A stretch of 19,909 nucleotides of DNA from UBA3700 sp002372775 (GTDB lineage Bacteria; Bacillota; Clostridia; Christensenellales; UBA3700), in the NCBI GenBank assembly GCA_946615965.1, contig CAMOIC010000026.1:1-19909 (forward strand), read 5' to 3'. The notes beneath the pieces are model-generated. The model ran no database searches. It was not told the origin of the DNA and worked only from the letters and a program-made list of their open reading frames with translations. The position numbers were made by a program, and so were the translations under genes. Below, one piece after another: positions 1-6,740 of this stretch. The first letter of the stretch is position 1. The number at the start of each line of letters is the position of its first letter.

Positions 1-39
1 GCTGGAGACGGCCTGGGAGGATAGGGCGTTGCCGGATCC
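1..39 (+). rRNA. rrf: 5S ribosomal RNA, 3' end only
   Basis: The first ~39 bases match the 3' part of a bacterial 5S rRNA: a run like GGGAGGATAGGGCGTTGCCG corresponds to the conserved loop E/helix IV side and the closing 3' strand (compare the GAGAGTAGGACGCCGCC ending in Bacillus). The 5' two thirds lie outside the window. A Rho-independent terminator follows within a few bases, as expected for the end of an rRNA operon. No tRNA gene follows. The exact 3' end is approximate because the 5' pairing strand is not visible. Confidence 0.8.
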
Positions 40-44
40 AATGG

Positions 45-74
45 AAAGAGATACTGAGGTATCTCTTTTTTTTT
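45..74 (+). terminator. Intrinsic terminator of the rRNA operon
   Basis: A perfect 10-bp stem, AAAGAGATAC at 45-54 and GTATCTCTTT at 59-68, closes a TGAG loop, and the T-run continues to 74. It sits a few bases after the 5S rRNA end, so it terminates the rRNA transcript and insulates the two-component genes downstream. Confidence 0.93.
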
Positions 75-196
75 GTTGTTAAAGTATTTCCCTTTTTCTG
101 ATAATATTCAATTTTTATGTCAATTTTGTTGTGTATGGTGTCGATTCAGCACTAATTATTAGAAAACCCAAATATTATATATTTGGAAGATTTTTA

Positions 197-220
197 TTGT
201 AAAATTTGTGTTATTTACAA
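197..220. repeat. Inverted repeat upstream of the response regulator
   Basis: TTGTAAA (197-203) and TTTACAA (214-220) form a perfect 7-bp dyad with a 10-nt spacer. It overlaps the -35 side of the candidate promoter at 206-234, a position suited to an operator, possibly for autoregulation by the response regulator encoded next. No T-run follows, so it is not a terminator. In DNA this AT-rich a chance dyad is possible. Confidence 0.35.
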
Positions 221-234
221 AATCGACATATTAT
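206..234 (+). promoter_or_regulatory. Candidate promoter of the two-component/manA unit
   Basis: TTGTGT at 206-211 and TATTAT at 229-234 are separated by 17 bp. The -10 matches consensus at five of six bases; the -35 matches only at TTG. Predicted initiation near 241 would leave a leader of about 27 nt before the ATG at 268, which fits the ribosome site at 252-256. AT-rich sequence makes false matches easy. Confidence 0.4.
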
Positions 235-267
235 GGTAAAATTTTTAATAGTAAGGGTAATAACAAT

Positions 268-972
268 ATGAAACACACAATTTTTATAGTCGAAGACGAC
301 AGTTCTATTAGAGATTTATATGATATGGCTTTTGACAACAATGATTTTGCTTGTCAATGCTTCGTTTGTGCTGAAGACATGTTTGAGTCTTTAAAAATCA
401 CTGTTCCAGATTTAATTATTCTAGATTTGATGCTTCCTGGAATGGATGGTATTACAGCATTAAAGAAAATTAAAGACGATGATAATACAAAAGATGTTCC
501 AATTATTATTGCCAGTGCAAAGGGTGATGAAGAAAGTAAAGTTAGAGGCCTAGATTTAGGTGCTGATGACTATATTGCAAAACCTTTTGGTATGCTTGAA
601 CTTATAGCTAGAGTAAAAGCTAATTTAAGAAAAGTTTCATTAAGAAAGAATGATGATAAAGTTATTAAGAGTGGCGAAATCGTTATTAACGATGCAGAGC
701 ACGTTGTAACAGTTAATGGCCATCCAGTAACAATTACCTTGAAAGAATATAATTTATTAAAATTATTAATTAATAAAATCGATGTAGTTATTCCAAGAGA
801 AGTATTCTTAAAAGATGTTTGGGGTTATGATTATGTAGGAGAAACAAGAACTCTAGATATGCATATTAAGTCTTTAAGAGCAAAACTTGGTGCATATACA
901 GATGTTCCTTATATTAAGACTATAAGAGGCGTAGGATATAAATTCTCCTCAGATCCATTAAATGAGAAATAA
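268..972 (+). CDS. OmpR/PhoB-family response regulator
   Basis: This is a 234-residue DNA-binding response regulator, likely phosphorylated by the kinase encoded next. The receiver domain (1-120) has the acidic pair E9/D10-D11, phospho-acceptor D53 in LDLMLPGMDG, S83 at the switch position and K105 in the KPF motif. The C-terminal winged helix (about 131-230) has the OmpR-type LKEYNLLKLL, a DVWGYDY segment, TRTLDMHI and the terminal TIRGVGYKF hairpin. The reading frame extends to a GTG at 208, but I chose ATG 268: the protein then starts at the usual MKHTIFIVEDD, an AAGGG ribosome site lies about 10 nt upstream, and the likely promoter lies between the two starts. It resembles PhoB/PhoP or WalR types; regulon unknown. 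The gene overlaps the kinase gene by 11 nt. Confidence 0.95.
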   Translation: MKHTIFIVEDDSSIRDLYDMAFDNNDFACQCFVCAEDMFESLKITVPDLIILDLMLPGMDGITALKKIKDDDNTKDVPIIIASAKGDEESKVRGLDLGADDYIAKPFGMLELIARVKANLRKVSLRKNDDKVIKSGEIVINDAEHVVTVNGHPVTITLKEYNLLKLLINKIDVVIPREVFLKDVWGYDYVGETRTLDMHIKSLRAKLGAYTDVPYIKTIRGVGYKFSSDPLNEK

Positions 973-2740
973 AATCCTTAGAAATTTAACTATAACAACG
1001 GCTGTTGCCTTGTTCTTACTTACGGCGCTAATAATAGTGTCGTTTGTTGTTATTAGCCAAAACTACACAAAAGAATCTGTAGACAAATCTGCTCAAACAA
1101 CAATTGAGCAAGTAGAGCACTTAGACAATCTAAATGATTTAGATAGATTCTTGTTCTATAAAAGAGGTACATCAATTACATGTACAATTATTAACTCTAG
1201 TGGAACTGTATATGGCGATACTGAAGGATTACAATCTTTAAGTACTTTGGATTTATCTCAAGATCAATTTGTATCTACTTTATTAAAGGGAAATGTAGGT
1301 GATAGTATCGTATCTTCTATAGATTCTCCATATAAGGAAAAGTCAGGAAGAATGTATGGTTACTTTGTAAAAGTAAAAGTATCAAAAGATGTGGATCCTG
1401 ATGAGTTCCTAATTTTAAGATTTGCATCATCTACATTAATTAGTGGATATCCATTCCTAATCCTTATGATTGCACTTACAGGATTCTGGGTATTTATGGT
1501 TGTATTCTTATATGTATTCATATCCACTAACGTTAAGTCTTCTTTGGCTCCATTAAAACAAGTAGAAAATATCATGCTTGATATTAGAGCAGGAAGATTT
1601 AAAGATTTAGAAGTAAATAGAAATTATCTTCCTTCTTCTGCAGATAAGATGGTTGAAGAAATATCTGAAATCGGTGGTATTATTAACGCCGGTTTAAAGA
1701 ATCTTGCGCTTGAAAAAGATAAACTTTATACATTGTTATCTTCAATAAAGCAAGGCGTAATAGTATTTGATGCAAAAACTAACATTGTAGAATCTAACGA
1801 TATTGCTTCTGAGCTTGTAGGATTCAATATTACATGTAAGGAGGATTTTAAAAATAATGCAGAAACAGCAGAGGTTTATCCATTAATTGCTAATGCATTT
1901 GATACAAGAACAAACTTTATTGGTACATTCCAAGCTAATGCTAGATGGATAAGAGTAGAAAGTACATTCCCAGAGAGTTTAAAATTCTATAAAGAATTAT
2001 ACATGGTTCTATTATTTACAGACGTTACAGAAGAAAGAAGAACAGATAAGATTAAGTCTGACTTCTTTGCTAATGCCTCTCATGAATTAAAAACTCCACT
2101 TACTGCTATAAGTGGTTATTCAGAACTACTAAGTATGGATACTACTACAGATAAGCAAAAGAAGAAGTGTGCAGAAGAGATTTATAACAATGCAACAAAG
2201 ATGAAGACTCTTCTAGACAACATGCTTGAGATTAGTAAGATGGACGCTGCAAAAGAAGGTCAAATTGTAATGCAAGATGAAGAAATAGGGGATATTGCTT
2301 CAGATCTTGTTTACTCACTAAAGATTATTGCTGATAAAGCAAAAGTACAATTATCTTCTGAAGGAACAGCTACACTAAAGTGTAATTACAGTTTATTCTC
2401 TTCAATGCTTAAGAATTTAATTACAAATGGTATTAAATATAATCATGAAGGTGGATATGTAAAGATAATTATTGAAGATAAAGATAGAAGTGTTGTAGTC
2501 CATGTAAAGGATGATGGTATGGGCATTCCAAAAGACAAACTTCCTAATATCTTTGATAGATTCTATAAAACTGATGAATCTCATACTTCAACAGTTGAAT
2601 CTTCTACTGGACTTGGATTATCATTAGTAAAACATGCAGTTCAGGTACAAGGTGGAAAAATAAAAGTAAATAGTACAGTTGGAAAAGGAACTGAGTTTAT
2701 AATCACATTTAAGAAAGAGGTAAAAGATGTATCCGATTAA
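962..2740 (+). CDS. Membrane sensor histidine kinase, PhoR/WalK type
   Basis: This 592-residue kinase senses an unknown signal and should phosphorylate the upstream regulator. Layout: membrane segment about 11-32; extracytoplasmic domain about 33-160; second membrane segment about 162-188; HAMP-like linker about 190-250; PAS-like domain about 255-357; HisKA dimerisation domain with H374 in NASHELKTPL; then the HATPase_c domain with N box (N485-N494), G1 box DDGMGIP (517-523), F box FDRFYK and G2 box TGLGLSL (549-555). All catalytic motifs are intact. Its ATG overlaps the regulator's 3' end, has no strong ribosome site and is probably translationally coupled. It overlaps manA by 14 nt. The PAS insertion argues for PhoR/WalK-like kinases rather than small sensors. 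The sensor domain was not recognised. Confidence 0.95.
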   Translation: MRNKILRNLTITTAVALFLLTALIIVSFVVISQNYTKESVDKSAQTTIEQVEHLDNLNDLDRFLFYKRGTSITCTIINSSGTVYGDTEGLQSLSTLDLSQDQFVSTLLKGNVGDSIVSSIDSPYKEKSGRMYGYFVKVKVSKDVDPDEFLILRFASSTLISGYPFLILMIALTGFWVFMVVFLYVFISTNVKSSLAPLKQVENIMLDIRAGRFKDLEVNRNYLPSSADKMVEEISEIGGIINAGLKNLALEKDKLYTLLSSIKQGVIVFDAKTNIVESNDIASELVGFNITCKEDFKNNAETAEVYPLIANAFDTRTNFIGTFQANARWIRVESTFPESLKFYKELYMVLLFTDVTEERRTDKIKSDFFANASHELKTPLTAISGYSELLSMDTTTDKQKKKCAEEIYNNATKMKTLLDNMLEISKMDAAKEGQIVMQDEEIGDIASDLVYSLKIIADKAKVQLSSEGTATLKCNYSLFSSMLKNLITNGIKYNHEGGYVKIIIEDKDRSVVVHVKDDGMGIPKDKLPNIFDRFYKTDESHTSTVESSTGLGLSLVKHAVQVQGGKIKVNSTVGKGTEFIITFKKEVKDVSD

Positions 2741-3674
2741 ATTAAAGCCAGCAACAAAGGCATATATATGGGGCGGTAAAGCTCTTAAAGAAGAATGGAA
2801 TAAACAAAGTGATTCAGACATTATTGCTGAGTCATGGGAACTATCTTGTCATAAAGATGGCCAAAGTATTGTAGATAATGGAGAGTTTAAAGGTAAGACT
2901 TTATCAGAAGTTGTAGATGCTAATAAAGATTTTCTTGGAAACAATGGAAAGAAATTCCAATTTTTCCCAGTATTAATTAAGTTAATTGATGCTGCTTCTA
3001 ATCTTTCTATTCAAGTTCATCCTTCAGATGAATATGCTTTAAAGAATGAAGGCCAATTTGGTAAAACAGAAATGTGGTATGTAGTAGATGCAAAGCAAGG
3101 TGCTGGTGTTTACTGTGGATTCAAAAAGCCATATTCAATGGAAGAAGTAGAAAAGGCTTTAAAAGAGAATAAGATTCTTGATGTTCTTAACTTCATAGAA
3201 GTTAAAAAAGGTGATTGTATCTTTATTCCATCAGGAACAGTTCATGCTATTTGCGGTGGTTTATTAATTTGTGAAATCCAACAAAATAGTTCATTAACAT
3301 ATAGACTTTATGACTACGATAGAGTAGACAAGAATGGTAATAAGAGAGAATTACATATAGATAAATCTCTAAAGGTTATTGACTCTACAAAGGTTTGCAA
3401 AGTTAACGAAGAAGTTAAAGTTGTTTCAGATAGTGAAAAACTTCTTGCTACATGTAAGTATTTTACAGGTAGAGAATATGAAGTTAATGGAGAGAAGCAA
3501 ATCAATATGACAGATGATTCTTTTGCATCAGTTACTGTTGTTAAAGGAAATGGTTCTATCGTATTTGATGGGGTTGAAGAAAAAGCAAATCTTGGTGATA
3601 CATTCTTTATTCCTGCAGGTAATGTAAGTTACACACTAAAAGGAAATATGACAGTAGTAGAAGCAAGAGTTTAA
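2727..3674 (+). CDS. manA: Mannose-6-phosphate isomerase, class I
   Basis: ManA interconverts mannose-6-phosphate and fructose-6-phosphate in the cytoplasm, feeding mannose into glycolysis or supplying mannose-6-phosphate for glycans. At 315 residues it has the compact Bacillus-type class I length. The zinc site is visible as Q96 and H98 in QVHPSDEYA, E115 in KTEMWYV, and H173 in the GTVHAICGG segment; the ICEIQQNS block and R193 in YRLYDYDR complete the active site. A C-terminal cupin ends with a FIPAG motif. An AGAGG site at 2716-2720 precedes the ATG, which lies inside the 3' end of the kinase gene (14-nt overlap). This ties its expression to the two-component genes. A terminator follows directly. 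Confidence 0.96.
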   Translation: MYPIKLKPATKAYIWGGKALKEEWNKQSDSDIIAESWELSCHKDGQSIVDNGEFKGKTLSEVVDANKDFLGNNGKKFQFFPVLIKLIDAASNLSIQVHPSDEYALKNEGQFGKTEMWYVVDAKQGAGVYCGFKKPYSMEEVEKALKENKILDVLNFIEVKKGDCIFIPSGTVHAICGGLLICEIQQNSSLTYRLYDYDRVDKNGNKRELHIDKSLKVIDSTKVCKVNEEVKVVSDSEKLLATCKYFTGREYEVNGEKQINMTDDSFASVTVVKGNGSIVFDGVEEKANLGDTFFIPAGNVSYTLKGNMTVVEARV

Positions 3675-3692
3675 TTAAGAGTACAATAATTA

Positions 3693-3719
3693 ACGAGCAC
3701 TTGATGTGCTCGTTTTTTT
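3693..3719 (+). terminator. Intrinsic terminator after manA
   Basis: An 8-bp GC-containing stem, ACGAGCAC (3693-3700) and GTGCTCGT (3706-3713), closes a TTGAT loop and is followed by a T-run to 3719. It ends the regulator-kinase-manA transcript. The convergent gene's stop lies only a few bases beyond. On the minus strand the sequence after the stem (TAATTATTG) is poor in consecutive Ts, so bidirectional use is possible but weaker. Confidence 0.92.
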
Positions 3720-3727
3720 ATGCTTTG

Positions 3728-5053
3728 TTATGAATTTGTTACATCATCTATATAGTTTGCGGATAATCCAAATTTCTTTATCAGTGCAGCCATCTTTTGT
3801 GCATCTATTAGTTGTCTATATGCTTTAGATATATAGAAGACTCTCTTTCTTGAATCTAGCATCTTAAACGCATAACCTGCTGGTGCTTTTATAAATACGA
3901 ATGAACCTGTATTACAAATATCTTTAAACATAACAGCAGTTAATTCGTTTGGCTTTGTTCTTATAGCTGTACTTTCATATAATACTTTTCCAACATTGCT
4001 CTTTAGAACCATCTTGTATGGAAGGGCATTATTGTTAGACCATTGAATTTCAAATTTTCCTAATTCTGGATCCGGCTTTTTGATATTACCAATTAAGATA
4101 ACATCTTTTAGTCTTTCCATTTCAGCTTTCTTTTCAGCTTCTCTTATAGCAGCAGCCTTAGCTAAAGCTTCTTCTCTCTTTATTGCTTCAAGCTCAGCCT
4201 TTTGAGCATCTGCTTCTTCTTTAATTGCGGCAACTCCAGATTTCTTAGCAGCTGATGCTTTTACAATAGTTTTCTTCTTTAGATTAAATGTAGCTGCAGA
4301 GAATGTCATATTTGATGAAGGAGGTGGGGTAGGTGCTTCTTTCTTTTCTTCTTGAGGCTCTTCAATAACTTCCTCTTTCTTTTCTTCAACTTCAGTATCT
4401 TCTTCTAAAGTTTCAATTTCTTCTACAGTCTCTTGTTTATCTTCTTGAGGTTCTTCAACTTTTTCTTCCTCTACAGTCTCTTCTGGAGCAGGTTCTTCTT
4501 GTTGAGCTTCCTCTTTAATCTCTTCTGGAGCAGTTTCTTCTACAACTTCTTCTTGAGTTTTCTCACTAGATTCTTCAGTTTCAGAAGATTCTTCTTGAGT
4601 ATCTTCAGTAGGTTGCTCTTCGCTTATTGTTTCTTCGCTTTGAGCTTCCTCATTATCTTCAATTTCTTCTACTACTTCATCATCTACTATATCTTCTTGC
4701 TCTTTAGCTTCTTCTTGGGCCAATTTAGCCTCTTCTTCTTGTTGTAATTGTTCAGCCATAGCTTTTGCTTTAGCAATGGCTTCTAGCGCTTGTCTCTCTC
4801 TTTCTTCCTCTTCTTGCTTTGCTTGTTCTTGTGCTGCAATCTCAGCTTCATCAACTTCTGCAATCTCATTATCTAGAGGAGTAGCAAAGATTTCTGGGTT
4901 AGGGATTTTAGAAATAGAAATAAACAAAGGCATTTTTGGGGCCTCTTGTTTTTGTTTAATTTTTAAATGTGTTTGAACATCTTGGATAATTTCTAAAGCA
5001 AGGTCATTAGAGGCCTTTGCTGATTCGTCATTTTTCTTGCTAAATAATCCCAT
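3728..5053 (-). CDS. Glu-rich coiled-coil protein with tandem YegP/DUF1508-like C-terminus
   Basis: This 441-residue protein has no function I can name. It starts MGLFSKKN with no signal peptide or membrane segment, so it is probably cytosolic. Regions: a non-repetitive N-terminus (1-65); an Ala/Gln/Glu coiled-coil stretch (about 70-120); an extremely acidic Glu-rich segment with recurring VEE, PEE and EEP words (about 120-240); a Pro/Ser hinge (PTPPPSS, 241-247); a second Lys/Ala/Glu coiled coil (about 265-318); and a folded domain (331-441). That domain contains two related halves, KVLYESTAIR (356-365) and RVFYISKAYR (404-413), each after a Tyr-containing beta-type stretch and before a helix. 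This resembles DUF1508/YegP repeats, which I infer by eye. A strong AAGGAGAA ribosome site (5056-5063) supports the start. It is monocistronic between convergent manA and divergent sua5. Confidence 0.85.
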   Translation of the reverse strand: MGLFSKKNDESAKASNDLALEIIQDVQTHLKIKQKQEAPKMPLFISISKIPNPEIFATPLDNEIAEVDEAEIAAQEQAKQEEEERERQALEAIAKAKAMAEQLQQEEEAKLAQEEAKEQEDIVDDEVVEEIEDNEEAQSEETISEEQPTEDTQEESSETEESSEKTQEEVVEETAPEEIKEEAQQEEPAPEETVEEEKVEEPQEDKQETVEEIETLEEDTEVEEKKEEVIEEPQEEKKEAPTPPPSSNMTFSAATFNLKKKTIVKASAAKKSGVAAIKEEADAQKAELEAIKREEALAKAAAIREAEKKAEMERLKDVILIGNIKKPDPELGKFEIQWSNNNALPYKMVLKSNVGKVLYESTAIRTKPNELTAVMFKDICNTGSFVFIKAPAGYAFKMLDSRKRVFYISKAYRQLIDAQKMAALIKKFGLSANYIDDVTNS

Positions 5054-5079
5054 AATTCTCCTTAACGCTATACATACTT

Positions 5080-5109
5080 ATAATATCATAAAAATATTTA
5101 TTATGTAAA
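5080..5109 (-). promoter_or_regulatory. Promoter of the acidic-protein gene
   Basis: On the minus strand TTTACA (5109-5104) and TATTAT (5085-5080) lie 18 bp apart, close to sigma-A consensus. Initiation near 5073 would leave a leader of about 20 nt containing the AAGGAGAA ribosome site. It is back to back with the sua5 promoter in a 128-bp divergent region. Confidence 0.5.
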
Positions 5110-5142
5110 TATTCACAAATGTCGGATTAATGGCAACATTTA

Positions 5143-5171
5143 TTGCAAATTTCGCATAAAAATACTATGAT
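5143..5171 (+). promoter_or_regulatory. Promoter of sua5-ywlE, predicting a nearly leaderless mRNA
   Basis: TTGCAA (5143-5148) and TATGAT (5166-5171) are spaced by 17 bp, a good sigma-A-type match. The sua5 ATG starts at 5182, only 10 nt after the -10, so initiation at the usual distance (5178-5180) would leave a leader of about 2-4 nt. An AAAAGG lies at 5174-5179, too close to the ATG for a normal ribosome site. Confidence 0.55.
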
Positions 5172-5181
5172 ATAAAAGGCT

Positions 5182-6168
5182 ATGGAAACACAATTGTTAG
5201 AAGGTCAAAAAGCAATAGAATTAGGTGCAAAATTAATTAACAGCGGTGACGTTGTTATATTCCCAACCGAGACTGTTTATGGTCTTGGAGCAGATGCATT
5301 TAATGTTGAAGCTGTTAAAAAGATTTACCTTGCTAAAGGTAGACCATCAGACAATCCTTTAATAGTTCATGTTTCAAATAAGGATCAAATCAGATCTCTT
5401 GTTAGTGAGATTTCAGATAATGCCCAAAAACTTATTGATGCATTTATGCCAGGTCCAATAACAATTATTATGCCAAAACAAGATTCAATTCCAAAGGAAG
5501 TAACAGGTGGATTAAATACAGTCGGCATTAGAATGCCATCACATAAGGTTGCTAGAGACTTTATAGAGGCTTGTAAATGCCCAATTGCTGCTCCATCAGC
5601 TAATGTTTCAACTCATATATCTCCAACAAATTCTAAGGACGTTTATGAGGACATGAAGGGAAGGGTACCTTTGATTATTGAAGGTGGAGATTGTCAAGTT
5701 GGTATTGAATCAACAATTGTAGATATGACAAGTGAAGTTCCTACAGTTTTAAGACCAGGTGGCATAACACCACAAATGATTGCAGATGTTTTAGGAACAT
5801 GCGAAACATTTAAAGGTGAGGTGCTAGTTGCTAAAGCTCCAGGAATGAAATATAAGCATTATGCTCCATCTTGCACGATGGTTGTAGCTTCAACAAAAGA
5901 GGCTATGATAAAAGAGTATGATGCAAAACAAAAAGAAGGTTTTAATCCAATTCTTATTGTTAGAAAATCATGGCAAGATAACTTGGATAAGAGAAGATTT
6001 ATCTCCGTAGGAGATACAGATGATGAAGTTATGCATTACATATTTGCAAAAATGCATGATGCACAAAAGGTTTCAAATTATATTATTTGTCAAGATTTTG
6101 GTACAGAAGGAAAGAACGCTTCTGTTATGAATAGAGTTAATAAAGCAGCTGCTGGGGTGAGAGTATGA
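5182..6168 (+). CDS. sua5: L-threonylcarbamoyladenylate synthase (Sua5/YwlC type)
   Basis: Sua5 makes threonylcarbamoyl-AMP from threonine, bicarbonate and ATP, the first step of t6A37 modification in ANN-decoding tRNAs; the TsaBDE system then transfers the group. The 328-residue length marks the two-domain Sua5 form rather than short TsaC. The YrdC domain (about 10-205) shows FPTETVYGLGADA (27-39), KGRPSDNPL (52-60), VGIRMPSH (114-121) and the PSAN motif (138-141). A linker with APGMKYKHYAP (219-229) leads to the C-terminal Sua5 domain. The ATG at 5182 is the only nearby start and gives the normal N-terminus. It overlaps the phosphatase gene by 4 nt (ATGA). The order sua5, phosphatase, rpiB matches ywlC-ywlE-ywlF of Bacillus. 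Confidence 0.96.
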   Translation: METQLLEGQKAIELGAKLINSGDVVIFPTETVYGLGADAFNVEAVKKIYLAKGRPSDNPLIVHVSNKDQIRSLVSEISDNAQKLIDAFMPGPITIIMPKQDSIPKEVTGGLNTVGIRMPSHKVARDFIEACKCPIAAPSANVSTHISPTNSKDVYEDMKGRVPLIIEGGDCQVGIESTIVDMTSEVPTVLRPGGITPQMIADVLGTCETFKGEVLVAKAPGMKYKHYAPSCTMVVASTKEAMIKEYDAKQKEGFNPILIVRKSWQDNLDKRRFISVGDTDDEVMHYIFAKMHDAQKVSNYIICQDFGTEGKNASVMNRVNKAAAGVRV

Positions 6169-6608
6169 AGATAATGTTTGTTTGTACTGGTAATACTTGT
6201 AGATCTCCTCTTGCTCATGCATTTATGCTTGATTTACTTGGCAAGATGAATATGAGAAATGTTGAGGTAGATAGTGCTGGAATAGGTTGTAATTTTGGTG
6301 ATCCAATATCTGCTAATTCTCAAGAAGTTTTAAAGGAAAATGGTATTGAATTTGAGCATACATCTAAGCCAATTTCACTTGAAGATATAAAAGAAAGTGA
6401 CTATATCATTTGTATGACAAAAAGCCATAAAATGATGCTATCTGCATTCGCTCCAAAAGAAAAATTATTCTGCATAGATGATATTACTCACGATGGTGAT
6501 GTAATTGATCCATATGGTAGAGATTTAGATACATATAGAAAAACAGGCGAACAAATTAAAAATGCAGTAGAAAAAATAGCATTATTTATTCAAAATAACA
6601 AAGAATAA
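6165..6608 (+). CDS. ywlE: Low-molecular-weight phosphatase, probable protein-arginine phosphatase
   Basis: This 147-residue cytosolic enzyme belongs to the low-molecular-weight tyrosine phosphatase family. The N-terminal P-loop CTGNTCRS (7-14) carries nucleophile C7 and R13, and DPYGRD (115-120) supplies general acid D115. Residue 11 is threonine; in Bacillus YwlE the equivalent Thr favours phosphoarginine over phosphotyrosine, so the likely role is to reverse McsB-type arginine phosphorylation, which marks proteins for ClpCP. No mcsB is in the window, so this rests on the residue and on synteny. The start overlaps the sua5 stop as ATGA, which indicates translational coupling. A terminator follows about 35 nt downstream. 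Confidence 0.93.
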   Translation: MKIMFVCTGNTCRSPLAHAFMLDLLGKMNMRNVEVDSAGIGCNFGDPISANSQEVLKENGIEFEHTSKPISLEDIKESDYIICMTKSHKMMLSAFAPKEKLFCIDDITHDGDVIDPYGRDLDTYRKTGEQIKNAVEKIALFIQNNKE

Positions 6609-6643
6609 AATAAGCACATATAGGCAAAAATAAGTTTGATTTT

Positions 6644-6670
6644 AAAAAGATGCCACTAGGCGTCTTTTTT
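6644..6670 (+). terminator. Intrinsic terminator after ywlE
   Basis: AAAAAGATGCC (6644-6654) pairs with GGCGTCTTTTT (6659-6669), with one G-U pair and an ACTA loop, ending in a T-run. It closes the sua5-ywlE transcript just upstream of the rpiB promoter. Confidence 0.87.
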
Positions 6671-6676
6671 CCGTTG

Positions 6677-6706
6677 TTGAATATATAATATTCAGTGTGC
6701 TATAAT
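6677..6706 (+). promoter_or_regulatory. Extended -10 promoter of the rpiB-V-ATPase unit
   Basis: A perfect TATAAT (6701-6706) is preceded by TGC, giving an extended -10. TTGAAT at 6677-6682 is an acceptable -35 with an 18-bp spacer. It lies right after the ywlE terminator, and the strong AAAGGAG ribosome site of rpiB (6727-6733) follows. It appears to be the only clear promoter before the long run of ntp and glycosidase genes. Confidence 0.75.
6679..6693. repeat. Palindrome inside the rpiB promoter
   Basis: GAATAT (6679-6684) and ATATTC (6688-6693) flank ATA as a perfect 6-bp inverted repeat in the spacer between -35 and -10. This is a typical repressor position, but the sequence is almost pure A/T and may be accidental. 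Confidence 0.3.
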
Positions 6707-6740
6707 ACTTGTAATGTTTTAGATGTAAAGGAGTGGCGAT

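Noticed and set aside
75..196. Possible riboswitch, tRNA or small gene between the rRNA terminator and the response regulator
   Set aside because: The stretch is AT-rich with no tRNA cloverleaf, no conserved riboswitch core and no reading frame with a ribosome site; a weak TTGTTA-18-GATAAT match was not convincing.
208..267. A GTG start giving the response regulator 20 extra residues
   Set aside because: The extra residues are not typical of a receiver domain, the site lies within the likely promoter and dyad, and ATG 268 has a ribosome site and the normal MKHTIFIVEDD start.
268..2740. Assignment of the two-component pair as WalRK
   Set aside because: The kinase has a similar HAMP-PAS-HisKA layout, but the usual walH/walI/walJ genes do not follow; manA does. 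A general PhoB/PhoR-WalRK type call is safer.
4433..4747. Open frame on the plus strand with a Phe/Leu-rich, membrane-like product
   Set aside because: It is antisense to the Glu-rich region: complementing GAA/GAG-rich DNA yields Phe/Leu/Ser codons. There is no ribosome site and the real gene is clear on the minus strand.
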